From NCBI GenBank assembly GCA_034717835.1, contig JAYELZ010000022.1, forward strand, positions 1-25,975: a stretch of DNA of 25,975 bases. The letters are read 5' to 3'. Positions within the stretch are counted from its first letter, which is position 1. Each line of letters opens with the position of its first letter. The notes under the pieces are model-generated. The model did not search any database and was not told the origin of the DNA. It saw nothing but the letters and a program-made list of their open reading frames with translations. The position numbers and the translations under genes were made by a program. Source of the stretch: G713 sp034717835 (GTDB lineage: Bacteria > Chloroflexota > Anaerolineae > B4-G1 > SLSP01). Positions 13,812 through 21,163 of this stretch are shown piece after piece.

Positions 13812-14984
13812 TTACTTCGTGCTGCACCACACCTTATAGCTCGCATTCTGCCATGCTAGTTCCACGTGCGGGAAGGCCTCTTGCAGCCAGCCTTTATAAT
13901 CCAAAAAAGCATTGACCACCAAGTAAAGCGTGCCGCCGGGCCGCAAAATCTGCGCTGTTTCCGCGATGAAGAGCTGCGCAATCTCAAAATCCATCTCATA
14001 TCCACTATGGAAGGGTGGGTTGGTGATCACTGTATCGAAGGTTTGCCCGGCCACCGCCGCAGTCCCTACCGAGAGGTGGACGGGTGCGTCTGGATAACCG
14101 TTGACGGCCAGCGTGCGGCGGGTGGAAGTCACCGCACGGGACGAGATGTCCACCAGTGTGACTTTGGCGCCCCGTCGCAAGGCTGCCAACCCGACCAGCC
14201 CGGTGCCACAGCCCAGATCCAACACTCGTGAGCCGGCCTCAATCTGCATACCGGCAATTAGGGATGCGGCGCCTTCATCCAATCGTCCATGAGCAAACAT
14301 GCCCTCCGTACTAATTTGACAAGTGTCTGCTCCGGCGACTAAGAACTCATTCTTAGTATAATTCACTGCCGGCAAGGGGAATTCCCCCTCCGGGCGGCGC
14401 GCCACGCTGGCATGGTAGCCGCCTTTGCGTACCAACACTCCTGCGTGTTCGAAGATATTACGAGCCTCTCCTATGGCTTGCTTAACTCCCTCTCTGGTTG
14501 CTCCCACAAAATAGAGCCGCCCTCTGGGTTTCAACAGCGCGGCAGCGAGCTGCAAAGCCATCACTTGCAGGGCGTGGCCTCGAGGCAAGTAGAGCAAGGC
14601 CCTATCGTAGCTGACCGGCGTCAAGCCCTTGAAGTCAGCTTGCAGGAATTGTTGCGGAAGTGGCATTTTATTGGCGGCGAAGGTCGCGCGGAAAGTCTCG
14701 GCTTCATTTAGCAGTTCCGTCCAATGCGTGACTTGGCCCCCAGCGCGAGCCGCCCAGAGTGCGGCAGCCGTCGCTCCCGGCCCCAGCACCAAGACCCGCG
14801 TGCCGGGCTGGATACGTTGTGCAGCTTTGAGCAGTGCCCTTGTGGCTTTCTCCATCAAGGGCACCCCCGGCGCACGGAGCAAAGCGGCCGGCCCAGAGGG
14901 CAGCTCTATGGTCTCTTGCGCGAAATTCAACGGCCGTGAACTATCTGTCATCTGCGAATTAGAAGTTAAGGATTGCAAATTCAT
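13812..14984 (-). CDS. RsmC-like class I methyltransferase, two-domain
   Basis: A 390-aa protein of the RsmC/RlmG type, N2-guanine methyltransferases that act on rRNA. The C-terminal half has the SAM-binding motif I VLDLGCGTG (254-262), then VDISSRAV (278-285), and the catalytic NPPFHSG (322-328) that contacts the guanine exocyclic amine. The N-terminal half is a decayed copy of the fold (VLVLGPGATAAALWAA, 64-79) with no NPP(F/Y), as is normal for RsmC. It follows moeA by 54 nt. Start is uncertain: AGGAG is only 1 nt from the ATG at 14984, and a TTG two codons later has better spacing. The target (16S G1207 or 23S) cannot be told from sequence. Confidence 0.85.
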   Translation of the reverse strand: MNLQSLTSNSQMTDSSRPLNFAQETIELPSGPAALLRAPGVPLMEKATRALLKAAQRIQPGTRVLVLGPGATAAALWAARAGGQVTHWTELLNEAETFRATFAANKMPLPQQFLQADFKGLTPVSYDRALLYLPRGHALQVMALQLAAALLKPRGRLYFVGATREGVKQAIGEARNIFEHAGVLVRKGGYHASVARRPEGEFPLPAVNYTKNEFLVAGADTCQISTEGMFAHGRLDEGAASLIAGMQIEAGSRVLDLGCGTGLVGLAALRRGAKVTLVDISSRAVTSTRRTLAVNGYPDAPVHLSVGTAAVAGQTFDTVITNPPFHSGYEMDFEIAQLFIAETAQILRPGGTLYLVVNAFLDYKGWLQEAFPHVELAWQNASYKVWCSTK

Positions 14985-15038
14985 GCTCCTGTTTGTTAAG
15001 TTAGGGCTAGCGTATTCGACTATCCGGCTGCCCGGCTA

Positions 15039-16271
15039 TCAGATTAATTCTACCTCAACTTCGGTCCCTTGAGCTAAGCCCGTCGCACCGAGCGGAACGA
15101 GTACAATACCATCCCCACGTACCAGCACAAAGATGAGGTTGGATTCTCCCAGCAGCGGTTTAGCCCAGAGGCCATCGGGCCGTTCCTCTAAGTGAACGGA
15201 GACGAAAAATTCACGCCCATTCGCGCCGGGGATATTTTGTGTCAGTCGCGCGTGGACGTAACCGGCGCGGGGCGGCTGCGATCCTTGTAGTTGCCAGAGT
15301 ACCGGCACGACAAAGAGCCTGATGGTGTTAAGCGCGGAGACGGGATTGCCCGGCAACCCAAAGATCGGTTTACCTTGACATGCGGCCAGAATTGTAGGTT
15401 TTCCCGGTTTGACCGGTACGCCATGCACCAGCACGCCGGGCACACCTAATCCGTTGATCACCTCGGCAGTCATATCACGCTCGCTGGCAGAACTGCCGGC
15501 GGTGATGATGAGCGCGTCTGCCTCGACCAACGCGCGTGAGGCGCTCTGGGAGAGTGCCTCAACGTCATCGCGCACGATGCCATAATGGAGCGGCTCTGCC
15601 CCGGCCGACTCGAGCAACGCGCCTACCGCGGTACTGTTCAAATCGCGCACCTGGTTGCTCCCCGGCATCTCTTCCGGTGGCACGAGCTCATCGCCGGTGG
15701 AGATGATGGCCACGCGCGGACGGCGCACAACGCGCACGTGGGTGATGCCCAACGCCATCAAGCCGCCCAACTCTTGAGCGCGCAGATGCTTCCCCGCAGC
15801 CAGCACTAAGTCACCGGTGCGGAGATCTTCACCCAGCGGGATGACATTTTCGCCTGGCGCCACCGCCCGCAGCACCTCGATTTCATCTACCCCGCAGGTC
15901 TGTGTCCGTTCCAGCATCACTACCGCGTCAGCCCCGTCGGGGAGCGCGCTCCCGGTATGAATAAGCGCCGCTTCTCCCACGCCAACCGTGATGTCGGGCG
16001 CGCGTCCCATCCGCACCTCGCCCAGCACGCGCAAATAAGATGGCAGGGATTCACTGGCTCCCACCGTATCGGCAGCACGCACCGCATAACCATCCATTGT
16101 GGAACGAGCAAAATGCGGGAGAGGATGTGGTGCGACGATCTCAGTTGCCAATACGCGCCCTAACGCGGCGGGCGTCGCCACGGTTTCCGCCGGCAGCGGT
16201 GGGGACGGCAGCGCAGCACGTAGACGCGCTAACGCTGTAGGCCGTGGGGTAAGTGTCAATAGTTGTTTCAT
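15039..16271 (-). CDS. moeA: Molybdopterin molybdenumtransferase MoeA
   Basis: 410 aa. MoeA inserts molybdate (or tungstate) into adenylylated molybdopterin in the last step of cofactor synthesis. Visible motifs are FARSTMDGYAVRA (54-66, with catalytic Asp60), STGDEL, AGSSASERDMT and GLPGNPVSAL, in the usual order, with a C-terminal beta domain. The glycine loop is GSSASERD rather than the common GGVSVGDYD, a variant seen in some MoeA groups; it does not by itself indicate tungsten. Start: GAGGA precedes an ATGATG pair, and the second ATG (16271) has the better spacing. No other MoCo gene lies nearby. It heads the short operon with the methyltransferase. Confidence 0.92.
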   Translation of the reverse strand: MKQLLTLTPRPTALARLRAALPSPPLPAETVATPAALGRVLATEIVAPHPLPHFARSTMDGYAVRAADTVGASESLPSYLRVLGEVRMGRAPDITVGVGEAALIHTGSALPDGADAVVMLERTQTCGVDEIEVLRAVAPGENVIPLGEDLRTGDLVLAAGKHLRAQELGGLMALGITHVRVVRRPRVAIISTGDELVPPEEMPGSNQVRDLNSTAVGALLESAGAEPLHYGIVRDDVEALSQSASRALVEADALIITAGSSASERDMTAEVINGLGVPGVLVHGVPVKPGKPTILAACQGKPIFGLPGNPVSALNTIRLFVVPVLWQLQGSQPPRAGYVHARLTQNIPGANGREFFVSVHLEERPDGLWAKPLLGESNLIFVLVRGDGIVLVPLGATGLAQGTEVEVELI

Positions 16272-16314
16272 CATTTCCTCGGATCGTTAGCTAATTACAA
16301 GCAATCATACTTGG

Positions 16315-16320
16315 ATTATA
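16315..16320 (-). promoter_or_regulatory. Weak candidate -10 box for moeA
   Basis: The minus strand reads TATAAT, about 40 nt before the moeA ATG. No good -35 box is found at the right distance, where the TAGTC repeat array begins. This is only a partial promoter match. Confidence 0.3.
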
Positions 16321-16334
16321 GTAAAGTGCAAAGT

Positions 16335-16416
16335 TAGTCGAGTAGTCAGATAGTCGTTAGTCAGATAGTCATTAGTCAGATAGTCGGGTAGTCAGATAGT
16401 CGTTAGTCAGTTGGTC
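16335..16416. repeat. TAGTC tandem array between divergent genes
   Basis: Ten copies of TAGTC start at 16335, 16343, 16351, 16358, 16366, 16373, 16381, 16389, 16397 and 16404, 7-8 bp apart, with a final TTGGTC at 16411. The linkers are GA or GT type. The array lies in the intergenic region of the divergent moeA and PFOR genes. Confidence 0.7.
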
Positions 16417-16498
16417 TAAGCTGTGGCCGATCTCCCGACCGCACCACTAGACCAAACCCCTTTACTTTTGCAGGCACGGTCAGGAGGCCGTCCCGAGC

Positions 16499-16633
16499 TA
16501 ACTGCGAATTGCTTCGCGCCATTGTCATTCCGAGCGGAGGGCCGTCTTTTTGCCCGCAGTCGAGGAATCCCTAGTGCTGGAAGTAGGTCTCAAAACTCGG
16601 AATGACAGTGTGGCTAGCAGAATTCGCACGTTA
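16499..16633. repeat. 135-bp inverted-repeat element (MITE-like)
   Basis: The ends TAACTGCGAATT (16499-16510) and AATTCGCACGTTA (16621-16633) pair with one inserted base. Inside them TGTCATTCCGAG (16523-16534) and CTCGGAATGACA (16596-16607) pair perfectly. Repeats built on TGTCATTCCGAG are a dispersed intergenic type. No gene is present here. Confidence 0.6.
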
Positions 16634-16647
16634 TCCTAAGATGCTTT

Positions 16648-16675
16648 TTGACCCTGCTGCGAGCAATGCTATAAT
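16648..16675 (+). promoter_or_regulatory. Strong promoter for the PFOR gene
   Basis: TTGACC (16648-16653), a 16-bp spacer and TATAAT (16670-16675), with an extended -10 TG at 16667-16668. The start point near 16682 gives a leader of about 60 nt to the ATG at 16745. This is the best promoter match in the window and fits a highly expressed central enzyme. Confidence 0.7.
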
Positions 16676-16744
16676 CAGGGCTTAGGAATGTTTTCAAATT
16701 CGAAAATGTATTTCTATCCCACTTATTTAGGAGGCTTTTATATC

Positions 16745-19700
16745 ATGGCTAAGAGAAAGATGGTCACGATAGATGGCAATACCGCCGTGGCGTATGTGGC
16801 CCACAAGATCAACGAGGTAATTGCTATCTATCCTATTACTCCCTCCACCCCGATGGGTGAGCTGGCCGATGCTTATTCGGCAGCAGGAGAGACGAACATT
16901 TGGGGCACTGTGCCCCTAGTCGCAGAGATGCAGGCTGAAGGCGGAGCGGCTGGCGCGGTACACGGTGCGTTGCAGACCGGTGCGTTGACCACGACCTTCA
17001 CCGCTTCTCAGGGTTTGCTCTTGATGATCCCCAACATGTTCAAGATCGCCGGTGAATTGACCGCGACGGTTTTCAACGTAGCGGCCCGTAGCGTGGCCTG
17101 TCAGGCCCTCTCCATCTTCGGCGATCACAGTGACGTGATGGCAACCCGCGCCACCGGTTTCGCGCTGTTGGCGAGCAACTCAATCCAGGAGGCACATGAC
17201 TTCGCGCTCATCGCGCAAGCGGCGACATTGGAAGCGCGCGTCCCGTTCGTACACTTCTTCGATGGGTTCCGCACCAGCCATGAGATCAACAAGATCGAGC
17301 AGCTGACCCGCGCAGACATGCGGGCGATGATTGACGATGAACTGGTCATTGCTCACCGCGCTCGCGGCCTCAATCCTGATAAACCCGTAATGCGCGGCAC
17401 CTCCCAGAACCCTGATGTTTTCTTCCAGGCCCGCGAAACGGTCAATCCCTACTACCTTAAAACCCCCGCCATCGTCCAAAAGGCCATGGATAAGTTCGCC
17501 GGGCTGACCGGTCGCCATTATCACCTGTTTGACTACGTCGGCGCGCCCGACGCCGAGCGCGTCATCGTAATGCTGAGCTCGGGCACCGAAGTCGCGCACG
17601 AGACCGTCGAGTACCTGGCCGCGCGCGGCGAGAAAGTTGGATTGCTCAAGGTGCGCCTCTACCGGCCCTTCAGCGTGGCGGATTTCGCCGCAGCATTACC
17701 GAAATCGGTCAAGATTATCGCGGCGCTGGATCGCACGAAGGAGCCGGGCAGTTCTGGCGAGCCGCTCTACTTGGACTGCGTTGCCGCGCTGGCTGAGACC
17801 GGTCGTGACGTCCAGGTCATCGGTGGACGCTATGGCCTCTCCTCCAAAGAATTTACCCCGGCGATAGTCAAGGGTATCTTTGATGAGCTAGTACAGGACA
17901 AACCGCTCCGACATTTCACCGCCGGCATCAACGACGACGTAACCCACCTGAGTATCTCCTACGACCCCACCTTCAACATCGAGCCGGACGATGTCGTGCG
18001 CGCGATGTTCTACGGCCTGGGTTCCGATGGCACCGTGGGCGCGAACAAGAACAGCATCAAGATCATCGGCGAGGGCACCGATAACTACGCCCAGGGCTAT
18101 TTCCAGTATGATTCCAAGAAGTCCGGTTCCGTGACCGTTTCGCACTTGCGCTTCGGGCCGCGCCCCATTCGCCAGACGTGTCTCATCAACTTTGCCAACT
18201 TTGTCGGCTGCCACCAGTTCCTTTTCTTGGAGAAGTTTGACGTGTTGGCGACCGCCGAGCCGGGAGCCACGTTCCTGCTCAATGCCCCCTACGAGGCGGA
18301 TGAAGTGTGGCACAAACTGCCGCGCAAGGTCCAGGAAGAGATCATCGCCAAGCAGCTAAAGTTCTACGTCATTGACGCTTACCAAGTGGCCCGCGAGATC
18401 GGCTTGGGCGGGCGAATCAACACTCTCATGCAGACCTGTTTCTTTGCCCTCTCCGGCGTTCTGCCCAAGGATGAAGCTATTGAGCGTATCAAGAAGGCCA
18501 TCAAGAAGACCTATGGCAAGAGTGGCGAGAAAGTTGTGCAGATGAACTACATGGCTGTGGATCAGGCCTTGGAGAACCTGCACCAGATTGAAGTACCCGC
18601 TGAGGCGACCAGTACCATCGAAATGCCGCCGGTAGTCTCCCCGGAGGCTCCCGAATTCGTGCAAACGGTGACGGCCCAGATAATTGCCCGCAAGGGAGAT
18701 GACCTGCCCGTCTCCGCCCTGCCTGCCGACGGCACGTACCCTACCGCCACCACACAGTGGGAGAAGCGCAACGTCGCCATGGAAATCCCTGTATGGGATC
18801 CCGATCTCTGTATCCAGTGCGGCAAATGCGTGATGGCCTGCCCACACGCAGCCATTCGCATGAAGATGTACGACCCCGCGCTGCTGGAAGACGCCCCCGA
18901 GGGCTTCCGCTCTGTGGATGCCAAGGGGCGCGCTTTCAAGGGAGAGAAGTTCACCGTGCAAGTCGCGCCGGAGGATTGCACCGGTTGCAGCCTCTGTGTT
19001 CAGGTCTGCCCGGCGGTGGACAAGCAGAACCCCGAACACAAAGCGCTTGATATGACGCTACAACCCCCCATCCGCTTCCAGGAACGAGAATATTTCAACT
19101 TCTTCCGCGACCAGATTCCCGATTACGACCGCACCAAACTGAACCTCAAGATGGTCAAGGATTCACAGTTATTGCGCCCGCTGTTTGAATTCTCTGGCGC
19201 GTGTGCCGGCTGTGGCGAGACGCCGTACCTCAAGCTGCTCAGTCAGCTCTTCGGCGACCGGGCGGTCATCGCCAACGCCACTGGCTGTTCCTCAATCTAC
19301 GGCGGAAACTTGCCGACCACCCCGTGGGCGCAAAACGCTCTGGGGCAAGGCCCAGCTTGGAATAACAGTCTCTTTGAGGACAATGCCGAGTTCGGCTACG
19401 GCTTCCGCCTGACGTTGGACTTGCAGGAGCAGTTTGCCTACGAGCTGGTCGAGAAATTCCGAGGCACGTTGGGAGCTGAGTTGACCGACGGGTTGCTCAA
19501 CGCTGAACAGGTCACTGAAAGCGACTACGCCGCGCAGCGCGCGCGTGTGGCCGAGATGAGAGAACGCCTCGCCGGGGTGAATACGCCGGAGGCGCAGAAT
19601 CTGCGGAGCGTGGCCGATGTGCTGGTGCGCCGCTCTGCTTGGATCGTCGGCGGCGATGGTTGGGCTTACGATATCGGCTACGGCGGACTGGATCACGTGT

Positions 19701-20299
19701 TAGCCCAGGGACGCAACGTCAACGTCCTGGTGTTGGATACGCAAGTCTACTCCAACACCGGCGGTCAGATGTCCAAGGCGACCCCGCGCGGCGCGGTGGC
19801 AAAGTTTGCGGCTGCGGGTCGTCCCTTGCCCAAGAAGGATCTGGGAATGATAGCCATGACTTACGGCAACATCTACGTGGCGCAGGTGGCGATGGGTGCT
19901 AGTGACGTGCAAGTGCTCAAGGCGTTCCGTGAGGCGGAGTCCTACGAGGGGCCGAGTCTCATCATCGCCTACAGCCACTGTATCGCTCACGGTTTTGACC
20001 TGGGGCAGAAAGGCTTCGCTCAGCAGAAGCGGGCCGTGGCCTCCGGTGCCTGGAACCTCTACCGCTACGACCCGCGCCGCAAGGCTAAGGGCCTCAACCC
20101 GCTACGACTGGACTCCAAGGAGCCAAAACTCCCCATTGAGGAGTACATGTACAACGAAGTGCGTTTCCGCTCCTTGCAGCAGACGTATCCCGAAGCAGCG
20201 ACCCGTTTGCTGAAGCTGGCCCAGCAGGATGCGATTGCCCGCTGGCAACAGTATAAACAGTTGGCTGCCATGGATTACAGCTGGGCTAAAAAAGAGTAA
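16745..20299 (+). CDS. nifJ: Pyruvate:ferredoxin (flavodoxin) oxidoreductase, single chain
   Basis: This 1184-aa enzyme splits pyruvate and CoA to acetyl-CoA and CO2 and reduces ferredoxin or flavodoxin, a central anaerobic step. The order matches the homodimeric enzyme. The TPP-pyrimidine domain starts with YPITPSTPMGE (29-39). Domain III and the linking region follow. Two ferredoxin-type clusters have ligands C689, C692, C695, C699 and C745, C748, C751, C755. The proximal cluster starts with C820-x2-C823 (CAGCGET) and later cysteines. The TPP-diphosphate site is GGDGWAYDIGYGGLDH (969-984), followed by YSNTGGQMSKATPRGA. Length is normal. The start follows TAGGAGG by 10 nt; a longer frame from 16688 lies beside the promoter and is rejected. 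Confidence 0.97.
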   Translation: MAKRKMVTIDGNTAVAYVAHKINEVIAIYPITPSTPMGELADAYSAAGETNIWGTVPLVAEMQAEGGAAGAVHGALQTGALTTTFTASQGLLLMIPNMFKIAGELTATVFNVAARSVACQALSIFGDHSDVMATRATGFALLASNSIQEAHDFALIAQAATLEARVPFVHFFDGFRTSHEINKIEQLTRADMRAMIDDELVIAHRARGLNPDKPVMRGTSQNPDVFFQARETVNPYYLKTPAIVQKAMDKFAGLTGRHYHLFDYVGAPDAERVIVMLSSGTEVAHETVEYLAARGEKVGLLKVRLYRPFSVADFAAALPKSVKIIAALDRTKEPGSSGEPLYLDCVAALAETGRDVQVIGGRYGLSSKEFTPAIVKGIFDELVQDKPLRHFTAGINDDVTHLSISYDPTFNIEPDDVVRAMFYGLGSDGTVGANKNSIKIIGEGTDNYAQGYFQYDSKKSGSVTVSHLRFGPRPIRQTCLINFANFVGCHQFLFLEKFDVLATAEPGATFLLNAPYEADEVWHKLPRKVQEEIIAKQLKFYVIDAYQVAREIGLGGRINTLMQTCFFALSGVLPKDEAIERIKKAIKKTYGKSGEKVVQMNYMAVDQALENLHQIEVPAEATSTIEMPPVVSPEAPEFVQTVTAQIIARKGDDLPVSALPADGTYPTATTQWEKRNVAMEIPVWDPDLCIQCGKCVMACPHAAIRMKMYDPALLEDAPEGFRSVDAKGRAFKGEKFTVQVAPEDCTGCSLCVQVCPAVDKQNPEHKALDMTLQPPIRFQEREYFNFFRDQIPDYDRTKLNLKMVKDSQLLRPLFEFSGACAGCGETPYLKLLSQLFGDRAVIANATGCSSIYGGNLPTTPWAQNALGQGPAWNNSLFEDNAEFGYGFRLTLDLQEQFAYELVEKFRGTLGAELTDGLLNAEQVTESDYAAQRARVAEMRERLAGVNTPEAQNLRSVADVLVRRSAWIVGGDGWAYDIGYGGLDHVLAQGRNVNVLVLDTQVYSNTGGQMSKATPRGAVAKFAAAGRPLPKKDLGMIAMTYGNIYVAQVAMGASDVQVLKAFREAESYEGPSLIIAYSHCIAHGFDLGQKGFAQQKRAVASGAWNLYRYDPRRKAKGLNPLRLDSKEPKLPIEEYMYNEVRFRSLQQTYPEAATRLLKLAQQDAIARWQQYKQLAAMDYSWAKKE

Positions 20300-20331
20300 T
20301 AGCTGCTGAACTACGCTAAATTAAGTACCTT

Positions 20332-20365
20332 GCCCGCCGGGTTTTTCAACCCGGCGGGCTTTTTT
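20332..20365 (+). terminator. Rho-independent terminator after the PFOR gene
   Basis: The perfect 12-bp stem GCCCGCCGGGTT (20332-20343) / AACCCGGCGGGC (20348-20359) has a 4-nt loop and is followed by six Ts. It separates PFOR from the ECF transporter genes. Confidence 0.95.
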
Positions 20366-20517
20366 ACTAGTCCACACCGGCGTGAAAAGGATTTCACGCT
20401 ACCACAGGCTATCCGGCTGCCCCCCAGCCCACGAGTAATTTTGCCATTCGGTTAGCGTCTTTAGGTTTTTACCAGTCGCAGTACGGGGCAGTGGTGAATT
20501 CTCGTGGCGCTCACCCA

Positions 20518-20546
20518 TTCGCACATTTACTCAGTTGTGTTATTAT
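20518..20546 (+). promoter_or_regulatory. Candidate promoter of the ECF transporter genes
   Basis: TTCGCA (20518-20523), a 17-bp spacer and TATTAT (20541-20546) with an extended -10 TG at 20538-20539. It would start near 20553, leaving a leader under 30 nt. There is no room for a riboswitch downstream of it, and none was recognised in 20366-20517. Confidence 0.4.
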
Positions 20547-20581
20547 GATTTCGCTAATTGTTAGTTCATGGGAGGTTTTCT

Positions 20582-21097
20582 ATGTCCAAAACTATTGATA
20601 TCCGTCGCATTACTCTTACGGCGCTGATGTCGGCTTTGATCTTTGTCTTGACACGCACGCAGTTGAGCGTTACGCCCACGGGGGGCTATATCCATCTAGG
20701 CGACGCCGGGATTATTTTTGCCTCGCTGGCTTTCGGTCCCTGGGTGGGGATGGTTGCTGGTGGTTTGGGGACGGCTCTGGCTGATATTACCAGCGGTTAT
20801 GCGCAATGGACCATTTTCTCGTTAGGGGTGCATGGCGCGCAAGGGTGGGCGGTCGGCCGGCTTTTCACTGAACAGCGGCAGTTTGTCTCCACTATCCTGG
20901 TCAGCATTGCTTCCATGGCCATTGTGGTAGGCGGATATTTCATCGCCGGCACGCTATTGGAGGGCAGCGCCATCGCCTTTGGTTCGTTGTTGCCTAACGT
21001 TATTCAATCATTGGGAGGCGCGTTGCTAGGCATTCCGCTCTATTTCGCGGTACAACGCGCTTACCCCCCGCTACGACGTTATCGGCAGGTGCAGTAG
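20582..21097 (+). CDS. ECF transporter substrate-binding (S) component
   Basis: A 171-aa integral membrane protein with about six helices. It carries GGYIHLGDAGIIFASLAFGP, then GMVAGGLGTALADITSGYAQW, the pattern of the riboflavin/HMP-type S-component family (HLGD and ALAD-x-x-x-GY). S components bind a vitamin or precursor outside and pair with the EcfT/EcfA module. The exact ligand (riboflavin, a thiamin precursor or other) cannot be read here, because no riboswitch or pathway gene adjoins. GGGAGG is 6 nt before the ATG; a longer frame upstream (20558) is rejected. The matching T and A genes follow after a terminator-like hairpin. Confidence 0.85.
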   Translation: MSKTIDIRRITLTALMSALIFVLTRTQLSVTPTGGYIHLGDAGIIFASLAFGPWVGMVAGGLGTALADITSGYAQWTIFSLGVHGAQGWAVGRLFTEQRQFVSTILVSIASMAIVVGGYFIAGTLLEGSAIAFGSLLPNVIQSLGGALLGIPLYFAVQRAYPPLRRYRQVQ

Positions 21098-21120
21098 CTC
21101 GGCAGTAGGTAGCAGCTTGA

Positions 21121-21152
21121 AGAGAGGAGGGCTAGCCCTCCTCTCTCTTTTT
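21121..21152 (+). terminator. Intrinsic terminator inside the ECF gene set
   Basis: AGAGAGGAGGGCT (21121-21133) and AGCCCTCCTCTCT (21134-21146) form a perfect palindrome and are followed by CTTTTT. It sits between the S-component stop and the ATPase start, only 11 nt before the ATG at 21164. Partial read-through would lower ATPase/T expression relative to S, or an internal promoter is needed. It also resembles a stem that could mask the GGAGG inside it. Confidence 0.85.
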
Positions 21153-21163
21153 GGGTGAACTGT

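Noticed and set aside
16335..16416. CRISPR-like array
   Set aside because: Units are only 7-8 bp with no 20-40 bp spacers, and no cas genes are nearby.
16423..16605. 60-codon open frame in the moeA-PFOR intergenic region
   Set aside because: It runs through the TGTCATTCCGAG inverted-repeat element and has no ribosome site or domain.
20366..20581. Riboswitch (TPP or FMN) before the S-component gene
   Set aside because: No recognisable conserved core for either class. The candidate promoter lies late, leaving less than 30 nt of leader.
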